Positions 23,395 to 32,061 of a stretch of 64,000 bases of DNA are shown one piece after another. The translations under genes were made by a program, and so were the position numbers. The notes below the pieces were generated by a model that ran no database searches, was not told the DNA's origin, and worked only from the letters and a program-made list of their open reading frames with translations. The stretch is from Actinoplanes philippinensis. GTDB lineage: Bacteria > Actinomycetota > Actinomycetes > Mycobacteriales > Micromonosporaceae. The stretch is taken from assembly GCF_900113015.1 (NCBI RefSeq), contig NZ_FONV01000008.1, positions 248,001 to 312,000 on the forward strand, read 5' to 3'. Positions within the stretch are counted from its first letter, which is position 1; every line of letters starts with the position of its first letter.

Positions 23395-25947
23395 GTGCCG
23401 GGTTCAGCCGTGATCGCGAGGCACACCGTCGGCAGCGCCCTGGTGCTGCACGCCCGTGAGCAGATCAGCGCGGAGGCCCGGTCGATGGCGCTGTCGGTGC
23501 CGAGCGACCCCGACAACGACATCGTCATCCTCGATCTGCACGACGAGCTGCCGTTCGACGTCTGGGACTCGGTGGCCGCCGCGCTGCACCGCCGCGGCCG
23601 GGGCATCCGGCTGATGGTCTGCGGCGCGCACCCGGAGACCGGGGCGCTCGCCGGCCAGTGGCTGTCCGACCGGCTCGGCCGGCCGGTGATCGCCCCGTTC
23701 GGCCGGCTGATCCCGGGAGCGGCGGGCCTGCTGTTCGTGCACGCGGCGGACCTCGGCGGCTGGGTCTGCTACCGGCAGGGCCGGACGCCGGTCTGGCAGT
23801 CGAAGCGCTATCCGGTGCCGGCCTGGGACGGCGCGGCCGTCGACTACCTGCCGATCAGCTCCACCACGGCGGCGGAACCCCTTCCCGGCGGTGTCTGGCT
23901 GCGCGAGAGCCGGGACGAGGCGGCGATAGCCGAGCACTGGCACCGTCTCATGTCGACGATGCCCTGCCAGCCGCACGCGATGTCGGTCATCCTGGGGTGC
24001 CCGGGCACCGCCCCGCTCAGCCTCGACGACATCGCCCGGTTCTGGCGCGGTCTGGCGCCCCAGGGCCGCAGCCACGCCCGTTTCGTTCACTACGGCCCGG
24101 TCGCCCTGCGTACCGGCGAGACGGTCGGCCAGGCGCTGGCCGACCTGCTGGAGAGCCCGGTGGTTCTCTTCGGCGGCGTGCCCGCCGGCAAACCGTCCGA
24201 GCCGGGCCTGTTCACGGTCGGCTCCGACGGCCGGCCCGGCTGGCAGGTCTTCGCCCGGGAGCTGGCCTACCATCCCCGCGACAGCCGAGGGTCCGCGGCG
24301 AGGACACCCCGCATCCTCGGGCACCGCGCCCCGGAGCTGCTCGGCGAGCCGCTCGGCGCCCTCGCCTACCGCTACACCGACGACGCGGTCGTCGAGGTGA
24401 TCCAGTCCGGCCTCTGGCTGCGCGGCGAGGAGCCACCCGGGTACGCCGACCGTATCCGCGCCATCCCGGCCGATCCGGACAGCATGCGCATCGTCGTGGA
24501 CGACGCGGCGCCGGCCCTCGTCGACCGCTACCGCGAACTCGCCGGCGACCTGGCCGGCCGCCTCGACCCGGCGACCCGCGACCGGACGACGACGCCGCTG
24601 TCCTCGGTGGCCGTCCGGGCCGGGCTGCGGGCGCCCGGCCCGGCGGGTGGCGTGGTGACCGCCCCGCAGGATGTCCCGGGCCGTCCTCCGCACGATGTCC
24701 GGGACCGTCCTTCGCACGATGTCCCGGGCCGTCCTCCGCACGATGTCCAGGGCCGTCCGGAGCCCGCGTCGGTGCCGGAGCCCGCCGTCGCTCCGCCGAA
24801 TCTCACGGTGGCCGGCCCCGCGGTCGTGGCCGAGCCGGCGCCGGCGGAAGGTGTAGCCGCCCCGGCGCCGGCGGAAGCTGTCGCCGCCCCGGCGCCCGTG
24901 GAGCCGCCCACTTCGCCACCGGCGCGGCCCTCGTGGGCCGCCGGCCCGACCATGGCGTTGCCCCTGCGGCGTCCGGACCATCCCGCGGCCCCGTCGAAAC
25001 CCGCTCCGGCCTGGGCCGCCGTGACCCTGGAGATCCCGGCAGTCGCCTCTCCCGCGACCGCCCCACCGCCGCCGGCAGTCGCCTCTCCCGCGACCGCCCC
25101 ACCGCCGCCGGCAGTCGCTTCTCCCGCGACCGCCCCACCACCGCCAGTCGTCCGGGAACCCGCCGAGGCCGGCGCATCCGGCTACTTCCAGCAGACCCCG
25201 GGCGACGAGGTACGCGCTTACCGTCCCGACCTCGACCCGGCAGCGGAACGGGCCTGGCTGCGCCGCGCCTTCAGCCGGGAGTTCGAGGCCGTCTCCGGTG
25301 GCATCGCCCGGATCCTCGCCGAGCACGCCATCCTGCAGAGCGGTCCGGAGGCGCTGGAACACGCCGTCGCCGTCCGCCTCTACCTCTCCGTCTGGGGCGA
25401 CAGCGTCGACAAGATGCTGCGCCTGGCCGAACCGGGCGTACACGTCTCCTTCGCCCGGTGTGTGGCCACGGGGCTGAGCCGGCTGCCCTCGCACCGCGGT
25501 GTCACCTACGCGGCGGCCGACCTGACCACCGACGAGATGCGGCAGCTCACCCGCCGGGAGACGCTGACCGACTGGGGGTTCACCAACGCGCTCATCGAAC
25601 GGCCCGCCGGCCTGCCGGGCAACGTCGAGGTGATGCTCTGGTCCACCACGGCCCGGCGTACCCGGCTGCTGGAACCGGAGGGCGACGCCGGCCTGCCGGG
25701 GCGGGTCCTGTTCCTGCCGGGGACGTCGTTCAAGGTGCTGGAGCTGCGCGAGCCCGCCGACGGCGCCCGCGGGCTGCTCCTGCTCCGGGAGTTGGTCCGG
25801 GACGAGGCCGGGTTCGGCCGGCGGGTTCCGCTGGACGATCTGGCGCTCGCCGCCCTGCGCCGCAGTGTCGAGCGTGACGCCGGCGCCGGGCCGTCCCTGC
25901 CGACGAGCATCGCGAGCCGGTTCCTCGGTGTGCCCGGGATGATCTGA
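23395..25947 (+). CDS. paralogue of the 15917-18958 protein, degenerate ART-like C-terminus (850 aa)
   Basis: The start is the GTG at 23395, seven bases after the LuxR-type stop. The product aligns along its length with the 1013-residue protein: two N-terminal alpha/beta domains (GIRLMVCG...GQWLSDRLGRPVIAP and MSVILGCPG...GQALADLLESPV), a Pro/Ala linker, and the C-terminal ART-like domain. Here the first-strand Arg is also lost (GVTYAAAD), the Ser-Thr-Ser position reads GFTNAL, and the final acid position reads PGRVLFLPGTSF. All three expected catalytic positions are therefore changed. The linker is shortened and contains tandem repeats. Function is unknown; tandem retention suggests a structural or partner role in the ESX system. 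Confidence 0.65.
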   Translation: MPGSAVIARHTVGSALVLHAREQISAEARSMALSVPSDPDNDIVILDLHDELPFDVWDSVAAALHRRGRGIRLMVCGAHPETGALAGQWLSDRLGRPVIAPFGRLIPGAAGLLFVHAADLGGWVCYRQGRTPVWQSKRYPVPAWDGAAVDYLPISSTTAAEPLPGGVWLRESRDEAAIAEHWHRLMSTMPCQPHAMSVILGCPGTAPLSLDDIARFWRGLAPQGRSHARFVHYGPVALRTGETVGQALADLLESPVVLFGGVPAGKPSEPGLFTVGSDGRPGWQVFARELAYHPRDSRGSAARTPRILGHRAPELLGEPLGALAYRYTDDAVVEVIQSGLWLRGEEPPGYADRIRAIPADPDSMRIVVDDAAPALVDRYRELAGDLAGRLDPATRDRTTTPLSSVAVRAGLRAPGPAGGVVTAPQDVPGRPPHDVRDRPSHDVPGRPPHDVQGRPEPASVPEPAVAPPNLTVAGPAVVAEPAPAEGVAAPAPAEAVAAPAPVEPPTSPPARPSWAAGPTMALPLRRPDHPAAPSKPAPAWAAVTLEIPAVASPATAPPPPAVASPATAPPPPAVASPATAPPPPVVREPAEAGASGYFQQTPGDEVRAYRPDLDPAAERAWLRRAFSREFEAVSGGIARILAEHAILQSGPEALEHAVAVRLYLSVWGDSVDKMLRLAEPGVHVSFARCVATGLSRLPSHRGVTYAAADLTTDEMRQLTRRETLTDWGFTNALIERPAGLPGNVEVMLWSTTARRTRLLEPEGDAGLPGRVLFLPGTSFKVLELREPADGARGLLLLRELVRDEAGFGRRVPLDDLALAALRRSVERDAGAGPSLPTSIASRFLGVPGMI
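24670..24765 (+). repeat. four 24-bp repeats encoding DVPGRPPH-type octapeptides
   Basis: Units start at 24670, 24694, 24718 and 24742; the first and third are identical and the others differ at a few bases. They are in frame within the linker of the 850-residue protein. Confidence 0.9.
25039..25146 (+). repeat. three 36-bp repeats encoding AVASPATAPPPP
   Basis: Units at 25039-25074, 25075-25110 and 25111-25146 are near identical and in frame. They lengthen the Pro/Ala linker just before the ART-like domain. Confidence 0.9.
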
Positions 25948-25952
25948 TCCGG

Positions 25953-28061
25953 TCAGGTCGACGCGGGCCGTGCACCGGCCGCGAGCTGCCGCAGGGCCGA
26001 CTCCAGCGACTCCCGTTGCGACCCGGTGCACCGGCCGTCGGCCAGCACCCGGCCGATCAGGTCCCCGGCCTGGCCGGGCGACTCCCGCACCAGCTCACCA
26101 CCGTGGGCGGCCAGCCAGTCCACCATCCACGTGTCGATCTCGGGCGTACCCCTGACCAGGTGTTCGGCGACCCGGACGACGGTGCCGCCGCCGGCGGCCA
26201 GCACCTGCGCGGCGTGCCGGTGCAGGGTCGGCCGCAGTGCCGCCGGGACGCTCTCGACCAGGGCCTGCCGCAGCACCGGATGCCGGAACGCCAGGGCGGC
26301 GCCGCTGTCCACGACGACGTCCGCCTCCCGCAGATCGGCCTCGACGGTCGACGCGGCGCGCCCGGTGAACGCCGCCACGTCCGCGACGGTGAACTCGGCG
26401 CCGAGCAGCGCGGCGTGGCGCAGCGTCTCCCACCGGTCCGGGTGGAGATGGGCGAGGGTCTCCTGCGCCGTGTCGAGCAGTGATCGGGGAATCTCCGAGA
26501 CGTGCTCGTCCACCTCGGCGAACCCGTCGACCACCCGGACGGCCCGCTGCCGCACCAGGCCGTGGGCCAGCTCCCGGGCGTACAGCGGGTTGCCGCCGGT
26601 CAGCTCGGTCAGCGACCGCAGGGCCGGACCGGGTTCCCCGCCCGCCACAGCGCCGACGATCCGCTCGGTGTCGCCGCGGTCCAGCGGCCCGAGGACCATG
26701 ACGTGCCCGCCGTACGCCGTCACCCGGTCGCGAAGGCGGGCCGACTCGCGGCCGTTCGGCTCGGGCCGGGCCGCGCCGACCAGCAGGAGCGGCAGCGAGC
26801 CGGTGAGCTCGATCAGCCGTTCCCAGACCAGCAGGCCGACCTCGTCCATCCACTGCATGCCGTCGACGGCCAGCGCCAGTGGGCCGGTGGCGCACAGGTC
26901 ACCGACGTATCCGACGATCCGCTCGACACCCTGGGGATCGCCGGTCAGAGCGAAGGCCAGCGCGGCACGATGGGGGTCGGCGGCGGTGGTCTCCAGACCC
27001 AGCGCCCGCATCACCGCCCGCAGCGGGACGCGGCTGCTGAACTCGTCGGCGACGCCCCGGACGACCCGGCACCCGGTCCGCCCGGCCTCCTCCAGGACGA
27101 CCGCCATCAGCTCGGACTTGCCGATCCCCGGTTCGCCCTCGATCCAGAGAGCGGTGCCGTGGCCGGCGGCCGCCCGGCCGGCCAGGCGGTGCAGCAGCCG
27201 TACCTCGGTGTCCCTGCCGACCAGGACGGGAACCGGCGTCCGGGTGGCGGCCGGCACGGACGCCGGCGTGTGCCGCGGCGTCGGCGGCGTGGTGGGCGGC
27301 TCCTCGGATCCGGCCAGGATCCGCCTCTGCAACGCGCGGATCGACGGGCCCGGCTCGACGCCGAGCTCGTCGACGAGGGTCCGCCGGGCCGCACGGAACG
27401 CGTCGAGCGCCTCGGTGGCACGTCCCGCCCGGTGCAGCGCCGACATCAGCAGCTCGTGGAACGGCTCGTGCAGCGGGTGCCGCCGGACCAGGGTGGTGAG
27501 GTCGGCGATCAGCCCGTCGTCGCCGCCGGCCGCCAGGATCAGCCGGGCCCGCTGCTCCGCCGCGGCGATCCGCAACCGCTCCAGCCGGTAGCGGTCCAGC
27601 TCGACGAAACGGCCGGTCAGGTTCGCGTAGGCGTCGCCCTGCCAGAGCGCGAGCGCCTCGTCGAGGCCGGCCACCGCCTCGTCGGTCCGGCCCGCCGCGG
27701 CCGCCGCCGTGGCCGATTCGTAGAGGTGGTGGAACCGGTCGGCGTCCAGGGCGTCCGGGGCGAGCCGCAGCGTGTAACCGGCCGCCCCGGAGAGCAACGG
27801 CCCGTCGCTGCGTCCCGGTTCGCGGTGCGGTTCCAGGCTTCGCCGCAGCCCGGAGACGTACGTGTACACGTTGCCCGCCGCGGTCGTCGGTGGGAAGTCC
27901 CCCCACAGCGCCACGATCAGCTCGTTGCGGCTGACCACCCGGTTCGCGTTGGCCGCCAGCACCGCGAACAGCGCACGCCGGCGTGCCGTGCCCAGGTCGA
28001 TCTCCCGGCCGCTGCGCCAGGCGCGCACCGGTCCCAGGACGTTGACGCAGAGCCCGGTCAT
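25953..28061 (-). CDS. AfsR/BTAD-type regulator with AAA ATPase domain (second of a coupled pair)
   Basis: The product has 702 residues from the ATG at 28061, which overlaps the upstream stop (ATGA at 28058-28061). It has an N-terminal OmpR-like winged helix (about residues 1-95), a bacterial transcriptional activator domain (BTAD, to about 250) and a STAND/AAA ATPase with P-loop IEGEPGIGKSEL. A C-terminal helical region without clear TPR repeats follows. AfsR-like proteins activate specialised metabolism or developmental genes and use ATP hydrolysis as a switch. Paralogous to the upstream gene and cotranscribed with it. The stop lies five bases from the end of the convergent 850-residue gene. 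Control of the flanking ESX genes is plausible. Confidence 0.88.
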   Translation of the reverse strand: MTGLCVNVLGPVRAWRSGREIDLGTARRRALFAVLAANANRVVSRNELIVALWGDFPPTTAAGNVYTYVSGLRRSLEPHREPGRSDGPLLSGAAGYTLRLAPDALDADRFHHLYESATAAAAAGRTDEAVAGLDEALALWQGDAYANLTGRFVELDRYRLERLRIAAAEQRARLILAAGGDDGLIADLTTLVRRHPLHEPFHELLMSALHRAGRATEALDAFRAARRTLVDELGVEPGPSIRALQRRILAGSEEPPTTPPTPRHTPASVPAATRTPVPVLVGRDTEVRLLHRLAGRAAAGHGTALWIEGEPGIGKSELMAVVLEEAGRTGCRVVRGVADEFSSRVPLRAVMRALGLETTAADPHRAALAFALTGDPQGVERIVGYVGDLCATGPLALAVDGMQWMDEVGLLVWERLIELTGSLPLLLVGAARPEPNGRESARLRDRVTAYGGHVMVLGPLDRGDTERIVGAVAGGEPGPALRSLTELTGGNPLYARELAHGLVRQRAVRVVDGFAEVDEHVSEIPRSLLDTAQETLAHLHPDRWETLRHAALLGAEFTVADVAAFTGRAASTVEADLREADVVVDSGAALAFRHPVLRQALVESVPAALRPTLHRHAAQVLAAGGGTVVRVAEHLVRGTPEIDTWMVDWLAAHGGELVRESPGQAGDLIGRVLADGRCTGSQRESLESALRQLAAGARPAST

Positions 28062-30148
28062 CGGACGGCCGAGCACTCGTCCGGGACCAGCCCGGCCCGG
28101 AGCAGGGACTGCCTGAGCCGGTCGGCGAGCAGCTCACGCGACTGCGGCGACAGGCTGGGCGAGGAGACGGCGTGCCGCAGCACGGCGATCGCCGAGGCCG
28201 GGACCGTGGCGCTCAACTGCTCGACGTTGGCCGTCAGCCACTGCTCCACCCACGCGTCGATCGGGACCGGCCCGGCCAGCAGCTGACCCGCGACGCGAGG
28301 GAGATCGCCGCCGGCCTCGGCGATCCGCTGGGCGAGTTGCCGGTGCATGGTGACCCGGAGCGCGGTCGGGATCGCGCCGCGCAGCACCTGATGGACCACC
28401 GGGTGGCGGAACCGTACCCGGTTGCCGTCCTCGACCAGCACCCCGGCGGCCATCGCCTCCTCCACGAACGGCACCAGCGCGGGCAGGGGCTTCCCGGTCA
28501 CCGCCGCCAGGTCGGCTGTCCGATGGTTGGCGCCCAGGAACGCGACCGCGTGCAGCAGCTCCCGGGTGTCGTCGGTCAGCGGCCGCAGATGCCGGTGGAC
28601 GGCCTCGATCAACTCGGGCGCCGGCGTGTCGGGGCTGAGCCCCTGCCGTTCGGTGATGACCAGATGGCGCAGGTAGAGCGGGTTGCCCCCGGCGGCGGCG
28701 ACCATCGAGCGGACCGCGCCCGGCTCGATGTCCGCCCCGAGGGTCCAGCCACGCACCAGCTCGGTCGCCGTCGGGTCGTCCAACGGGCCCAGCTCGATCA
28801 GGGTGGTGCCGGTACGGGGCAGCAGCCGCCGCAGCAGACGCATCTCGTGCCCGGTGGGCAACGGCCGGGAGGCCGACACGAGCAGCAGCGGCAGCCGGTC
28901 GGTGAGTTCGTGCAGGGCGTGCCAGACCAGCAGCGACGTGTCGTCCGCCCACTGCATGTCGTCCAGGACGAGCAGGACGGGACTCTCGGCGCACCGGACG
29001 ACCACGAACGCCTTGACCGCGTCGATCACGGCCATCGTCGGCGGCATCGTGCCGTGCGCGGCGTACAGGGGGGCGAGCAGATCGTTCGCCGTGTCGCGGG
29101 GCAGGAACTCCGGCAGCAGACTCAGCGGCGCGCCCCGATCCGGCTCGTCCCCGACACCCCAGCCCACCTGCACCGCGGCGGTGGCGGCATCACGCAGGCC
29201 CTCGGCGAGCAGCGCGGACTTGCCGATCCCCGCCTCACCACTGATCCAGAGGCTGCCGCCGTGGCCCCCGTCGGCCAGAGCGGCGACCGCATGCCGGAGC
29301 CGGGCGACCGCTGCGGTCCGCCCCCGGAAACCGGCGTGCCGCGGAGGCGCCGGCGAGCGGGTCCGCACCGGGCGGGCGGCCTCGTCGGCCAGCTGGGCGT
29401 GGATCCGCGCCACGGCGGCGCCGGGCTCGGTGCCGGACTCCGTCGCCAGGCGTTCCCGCAGTTCGGCGTAGAGCGCGAGCGCCTCGTCGGCGCGGTCCTC
29501 GGCGGCGAGCGCCAGCATGGTCACCGCGTACAGGCTCTCCCGGGTGGTGTGGCGCGCGGCGAGGTCCAGCAGACCATCGGTGACCTCGGCGGCCCGGCCG
29601 AACCCCAGCATCAGCTCGGCGTGGCGCTCTACGGAGGCCAGGTGGAGCTCACCGAGCCGGACGCGCTGGGCCTCGGCGTGCGGCCCGGGCACCCCGGCCA
29701 GGGGCTCGCCACCCCGCCACTCGGCGAGCGCGGCATCGAGGGCGGCCAGTTCGTTACCGGCGTCCCCGGACGCGCGGAACGCCCGGCTCTCCTCGCGTGC
29801 CCTCTCGAAGCGGTGGACGTCCACCTGCTCGGCCGGCACGTGCAGGCGGTAGGTCCCACCCCGCGACGTGAGAACCGTGTTGGCGGACCCGCGGTCACGG
29901 CCCGGTTCGAGGGCGCGGCGCAGCGCCGAGACGTACGTGTAGAGGTTGCCCATCGCGCTGGACGGCGGGTTCTCACCCCAGACCGCGGCGATCAGCTCCT
30001 CCCGCGGCACGGCGCGGTCGGAGTGCAGGGCGAGGGCGGCGAAGACGGCTTGGCGGCGGGCGGCGCCCAATGCCACGTCTCGTCCCGCGAGTGTCACCCG
30101 GGGCGTGTCCAGCAGACGGATGTCGAAGCTGATGGGCACTGCCGTCAT
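28058..30148 (-). CDS. AfsR/BTAD-type regulator with AAA ATPase domain (first of a coupled pair)
   Basis: The ATG at 30148 is chosen because GAGGAA lies about six bases upstream; an in-frame extension to 30184 lacks a ribosome site. The product is 696 residues with the same layout as its downstream paralogue: winged helix (ELIAAVWGENPPSS region), BTAD, ATPase P-loop ISGEAGIGKSAL and Walker B-like VLLVLDDMQW. The pair overlap by four bases, so they are made together and could heterodimerise. The promoter region (30149-30413) is unusually AT-rich, contains an inverted repeat at 30188-30209, and is shared with the small rightward gene. Confidence 0.88.
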   Translation of the reverse strand: MTAVPISFDIRLLDTPRVTLAGRDVALGAARRQAVFAALALHSDRAVPREELIAAVWGENPPSSAMGNLYTYVSALRRALEPGRDRGSANTVLTSRGGTYRLHVPAEQVDVHRFERAREESRAFRASGDAGNELAALDAALAEWRGGEPLAGVPGPHAEAQRVRLGELHLASVERHAELMLGFGRAAEVTDGLLDLAARHTTRESLYAVTMLALAAEDRADEALALYAELRERLATESGTEPGAAVARIHAQLADEAARPVRTRSPAPPRHAGFRGRTAAVARLRHAVAALADGGHGGSLWISGEAGIGKSALLAEGLRDAATAAVQVGWGVGDEPDRGAPLSLLPEFLPRDTANDLLAPLYAAHGTMPPTMAVIDAVKAFVVVRCAESPVLLVLDDMQWADDTSLLVWHALHELTDRLPLLLVSASRPLPTGHEMRLLRRLLPRTGTTLIELGPLDDPTATELVRGWTLGADIEPGAVRSMVAAAGGNPLYLRHLVITERQGLSPDTPAPELIEAVHRHLRPLTDDTRELLHAVAFLGANHRTADLAAVTGKPLPALVPFVEEAMAAGVLVEDGNRVRFRHPVVHQVLRGAIPTALRVTMHRQLAQRIAEAGGDLPRVAGQLLAGPVPIDAWVEQWLTANVEQLSATVPASAIAVLRHAVSSPSLSPQSRELLADRLRQSLLRAGLVPDECSAVR

Positions 30149-30187
30149 GGAGTTCCTCGCGATATCCCCTGCTTGATCAATCAACTA

Positions 30188-30209
30188 TTCGGCCGAAATA
30201 TTAGCCGAA
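30188..30209. promoter_or_regulatory. inverted repeat in the AT-rich divergent promoter region
   Basis: TTCGGC (30188-30193) and GCCGAA (30204-30209) form a palindrome with a 10-base A/T-rich centre. A TTGATCAA palindrome is at 30173-30180. Both lie 25-60 bases upstream of the AfsR-like start, a reasonable place for autoregulation or for the promoter itself. No experimental motif was matched. Confidence 0.4.
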
Positions 30210-30413
30210 AGTCGGATGGGAGCAACCGTTGGTGTGACGCCGTCGATGGAATCCGTTCGTCAGGCTCGCCGCTGACGGCGAGGAGGGGCATCGTGCCTAG
30301 CAGAGCCGGGCACTGTCTGTCCCGGCACGCTGTCGAATCATCGGCCGGGGTGATGAACTCGTAATCGTTTCCTCCCGGCGAGATGCCGGAACGACGGGTA
30401 CTTGGGGGCCGGA

Positions 30414-30731
30414 TTGAGCGACGAATTCGCGGGCGAGATCTTCCTCACCCTGGCGAACGAGGGCCGGTTGATAGTCGCTCCGGACGAGGCCGATTCCCTG
30501 ATCGCCGGCCTGGAGGAGACGATCGCCATCCTCAACGAACGGTTGACCCTGCTCGATCTCTGGCGGCGGGCCCCGGGCCTCGGCGAGATGCCGCCGGCGG
30601 TCTCCGGCGCGATGGTGGACACCGTCTTCGCCGATCAACTTTGCCCGGGCCGCATCGAGCGCGCCGCCCGGGAACTCCCGAAGTACGTCGCGGCGCTGCG
30701 CCTGGCCCGGCGGGAACTCGCCGTCGACTGA
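30414..30731 (+). CDS. small helical protein next to the mycosin-like gene (105 aa)
   Basis: The TTG at 30414 has GGGGG (30404-30408) five bases upstream; a TTG at 30402 is possible and adds four residues. The product is almost entirely helical, with a heptad-like segment (LIAGLEETIAILNERLTLLD) and a basic C-terminal helix. Its size is that of WXG100 proteins, but the turn has no WxG (LWRRAPG is nearest). It ends one base before the convergent mycosin-like gene. No family was recognised. Its position inside the ESX locus suggests an accessory or Esx-related role, at low certainty. Confidence 0.6.
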   Translation: MSDEFAGEIFLTLANEGRLIVAPDEADSLIAGLEETIAILNERLTLLDLWRRAPGLGEMPPAVSGAMVDTVFADQLCPGRIERAARELPKYVAALRLARRELAVD

Positions 30732-30732
30732 G

Positions 30733-32061
30733 TCAGCCGGCCCGCCCCGGCGGTGACAGGGCGGCCGGGCGCCGCCGCCACAGGTGTGCCACCAGCAGCA
30801 TCGTCACCAGCACGCCCAGCCCGATGGCGACCGCGATCAGCACGGTGCCCAGCGTGCCCAGACCGCTGCGCGGAGCCGGCTCCGGCGCCGCGACGGCCGC
30901 CGGTTCGACGGCCGCCGGCGTGGTGACCGCGGCGACCGGGGCGACCACACCGCCGGCCACCGTGTCGAGCACCCGCCGGGTCACCTGCACCGCGGACATC
31001 CCGGGGTGGGCCGAGCGGACCAGCGCGATCGTGCCGGCCACGAAGGCGGCTGCGTACTCCGGTCCGGTGCCGGCACGGCCGATGGTCGCCACCTCGGCGC
31101 CGGGAGCGAGCAGATCCGCCGCGACGGAGGTGGACGGGCGGCCGTCCCGGCCCGCCGCACCGACCCGGAGCAGACCGTCCACCGCCGGGGCCGCGGCGGC
31201 GGCCGGGATCACCACCACCACGTCGCCGGCGATCGCCTCCTTGATGGCGGCGCTCACCTGCGGGTTTGCGGCATCGACGGTGGCGCCGACGAGCAGCACC
31301 CCGGCACCGGACGAGGCCGCCACCTCGATGGCGGTCGCCGCGAGAGCCGGCGCCGGCTTCGTGGCCCCGGCCTTGACCGGTATCACCTTCGCGCCCGGCG
31401 CCACACCGAACGTCCGTCCCGCGGCGCCGTCGTCGCCGGCCACGATGCCCGCCAGCGCCGTACCGGAACCGGTGCAACTGTCGTCGCCGCGGCCGGTGCC
31501 GCCGGCCACGTCCGTGCCGGCCAGGACCCGGCCGGCCAGCCCGGGGGCCGAGCCGTCCACCCCGGAGCCCACGATCGCCACCTTGACGCCGGAGCCGTCC
31601 GCCACGGTCCACGCCCCGCTCGGCGTGAGCAGGGACTGACCCCACGACGCGGCGTCCGGCACGGCGGTGCTCCACCGGCACTTCGACGGACGGGCCGCAT
31701 CGGCCGGCAGGGGGCCGTGCTCTACCTCCGCGCCGACCGCGTCCCACGGCAGAACCAGACGCCAGCCCGGCTTGAGGTCGTCGAGACCGGTGAGCCGGCC
31801 GCCGTCGGGTTGCACCCGGCCCACGTTCAGCTCGAGGATCTCTCCGGCCCGCTGCGGGTCACCGAGGAAACGCTCCGCGATCTCCCGTAGATTCTCCGGC
31901 GCGCCCTGATGGCCTCGGGTGACCGTGTAGAAGTACTGGTTCCGTACCGCGTCCGCGGGGGGCTCCGCCCGGGCCGGCAGGGCAGACCCGGTGACCGTCG
32001 CCACGACCGCGGCGACAACCAGCGCGACCGGACGTGTCGTGGCCGGCATCGCCCTCACCAT
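30733..32061 (-). CDS. mycosin-like subtilase-fold protein lacking the catalytic triad
   Basis: The ATG at 32061 overlaps the upstream stop (32055-32057), with GGAGAAG about six bases before it. The product (442 aa) has a signal peptide and a LysM-like segment (YTVTRG...LNVGR...PGWRLVLP). A subtilase domain (about 150-360) and a C-terminal transmembrane anchor followed by basic residues complete the MycP layout. The triad is missing: the Asp motif reads VAIVGSGVD (Gly165), the His motif reads CTGSGTALAG (Ser199) and the Ser motif reads GTGPEYAAAFVAG (Glu335). Mycosins stabilise the ESX membrane complex apart from proteolysis, so a structural pseudoprotease is plausible. Confidence 0.85.
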   Translation of the reverse strand: MVRAMPATTRPVALVVAAVVATVTGSALPARAEPPADAVRNQYFYTVTRGHQGAPENLREIAERFLGDPQRAGEILELNVGRVQPDGGRLTGLDDLKPGWRLVLPWDAVGAEVEHGPLPADAARPSKCRWSTAVPDAASWGQSLLTPSGAWTVADGSGVKVAIVGSGVDGSAPGLAGRVLAGTDVAGGTGRGDDSCTGSGTALAGIVAGDDGAAGRTFGVAPGAKVIPVKAGATKPAPALAATAIEVAASSGAGVLLVGATVDAANPQVSAAIKEAIAGDVVVVIPAAAAAPAVDGLLRVGAAGRDGRPSTSVAADLLAPGAEVATIGRAGTGPEYAAAFVAGTIALVRSAHPGMSAVQVTRRVLDTVAGGVVAPVAAVTTPAAVEPAAVAAPEPAPRSGLGTLGTVLIAVAIGLGVLVTMLLVAHLWRRRPAALSPPGRAG

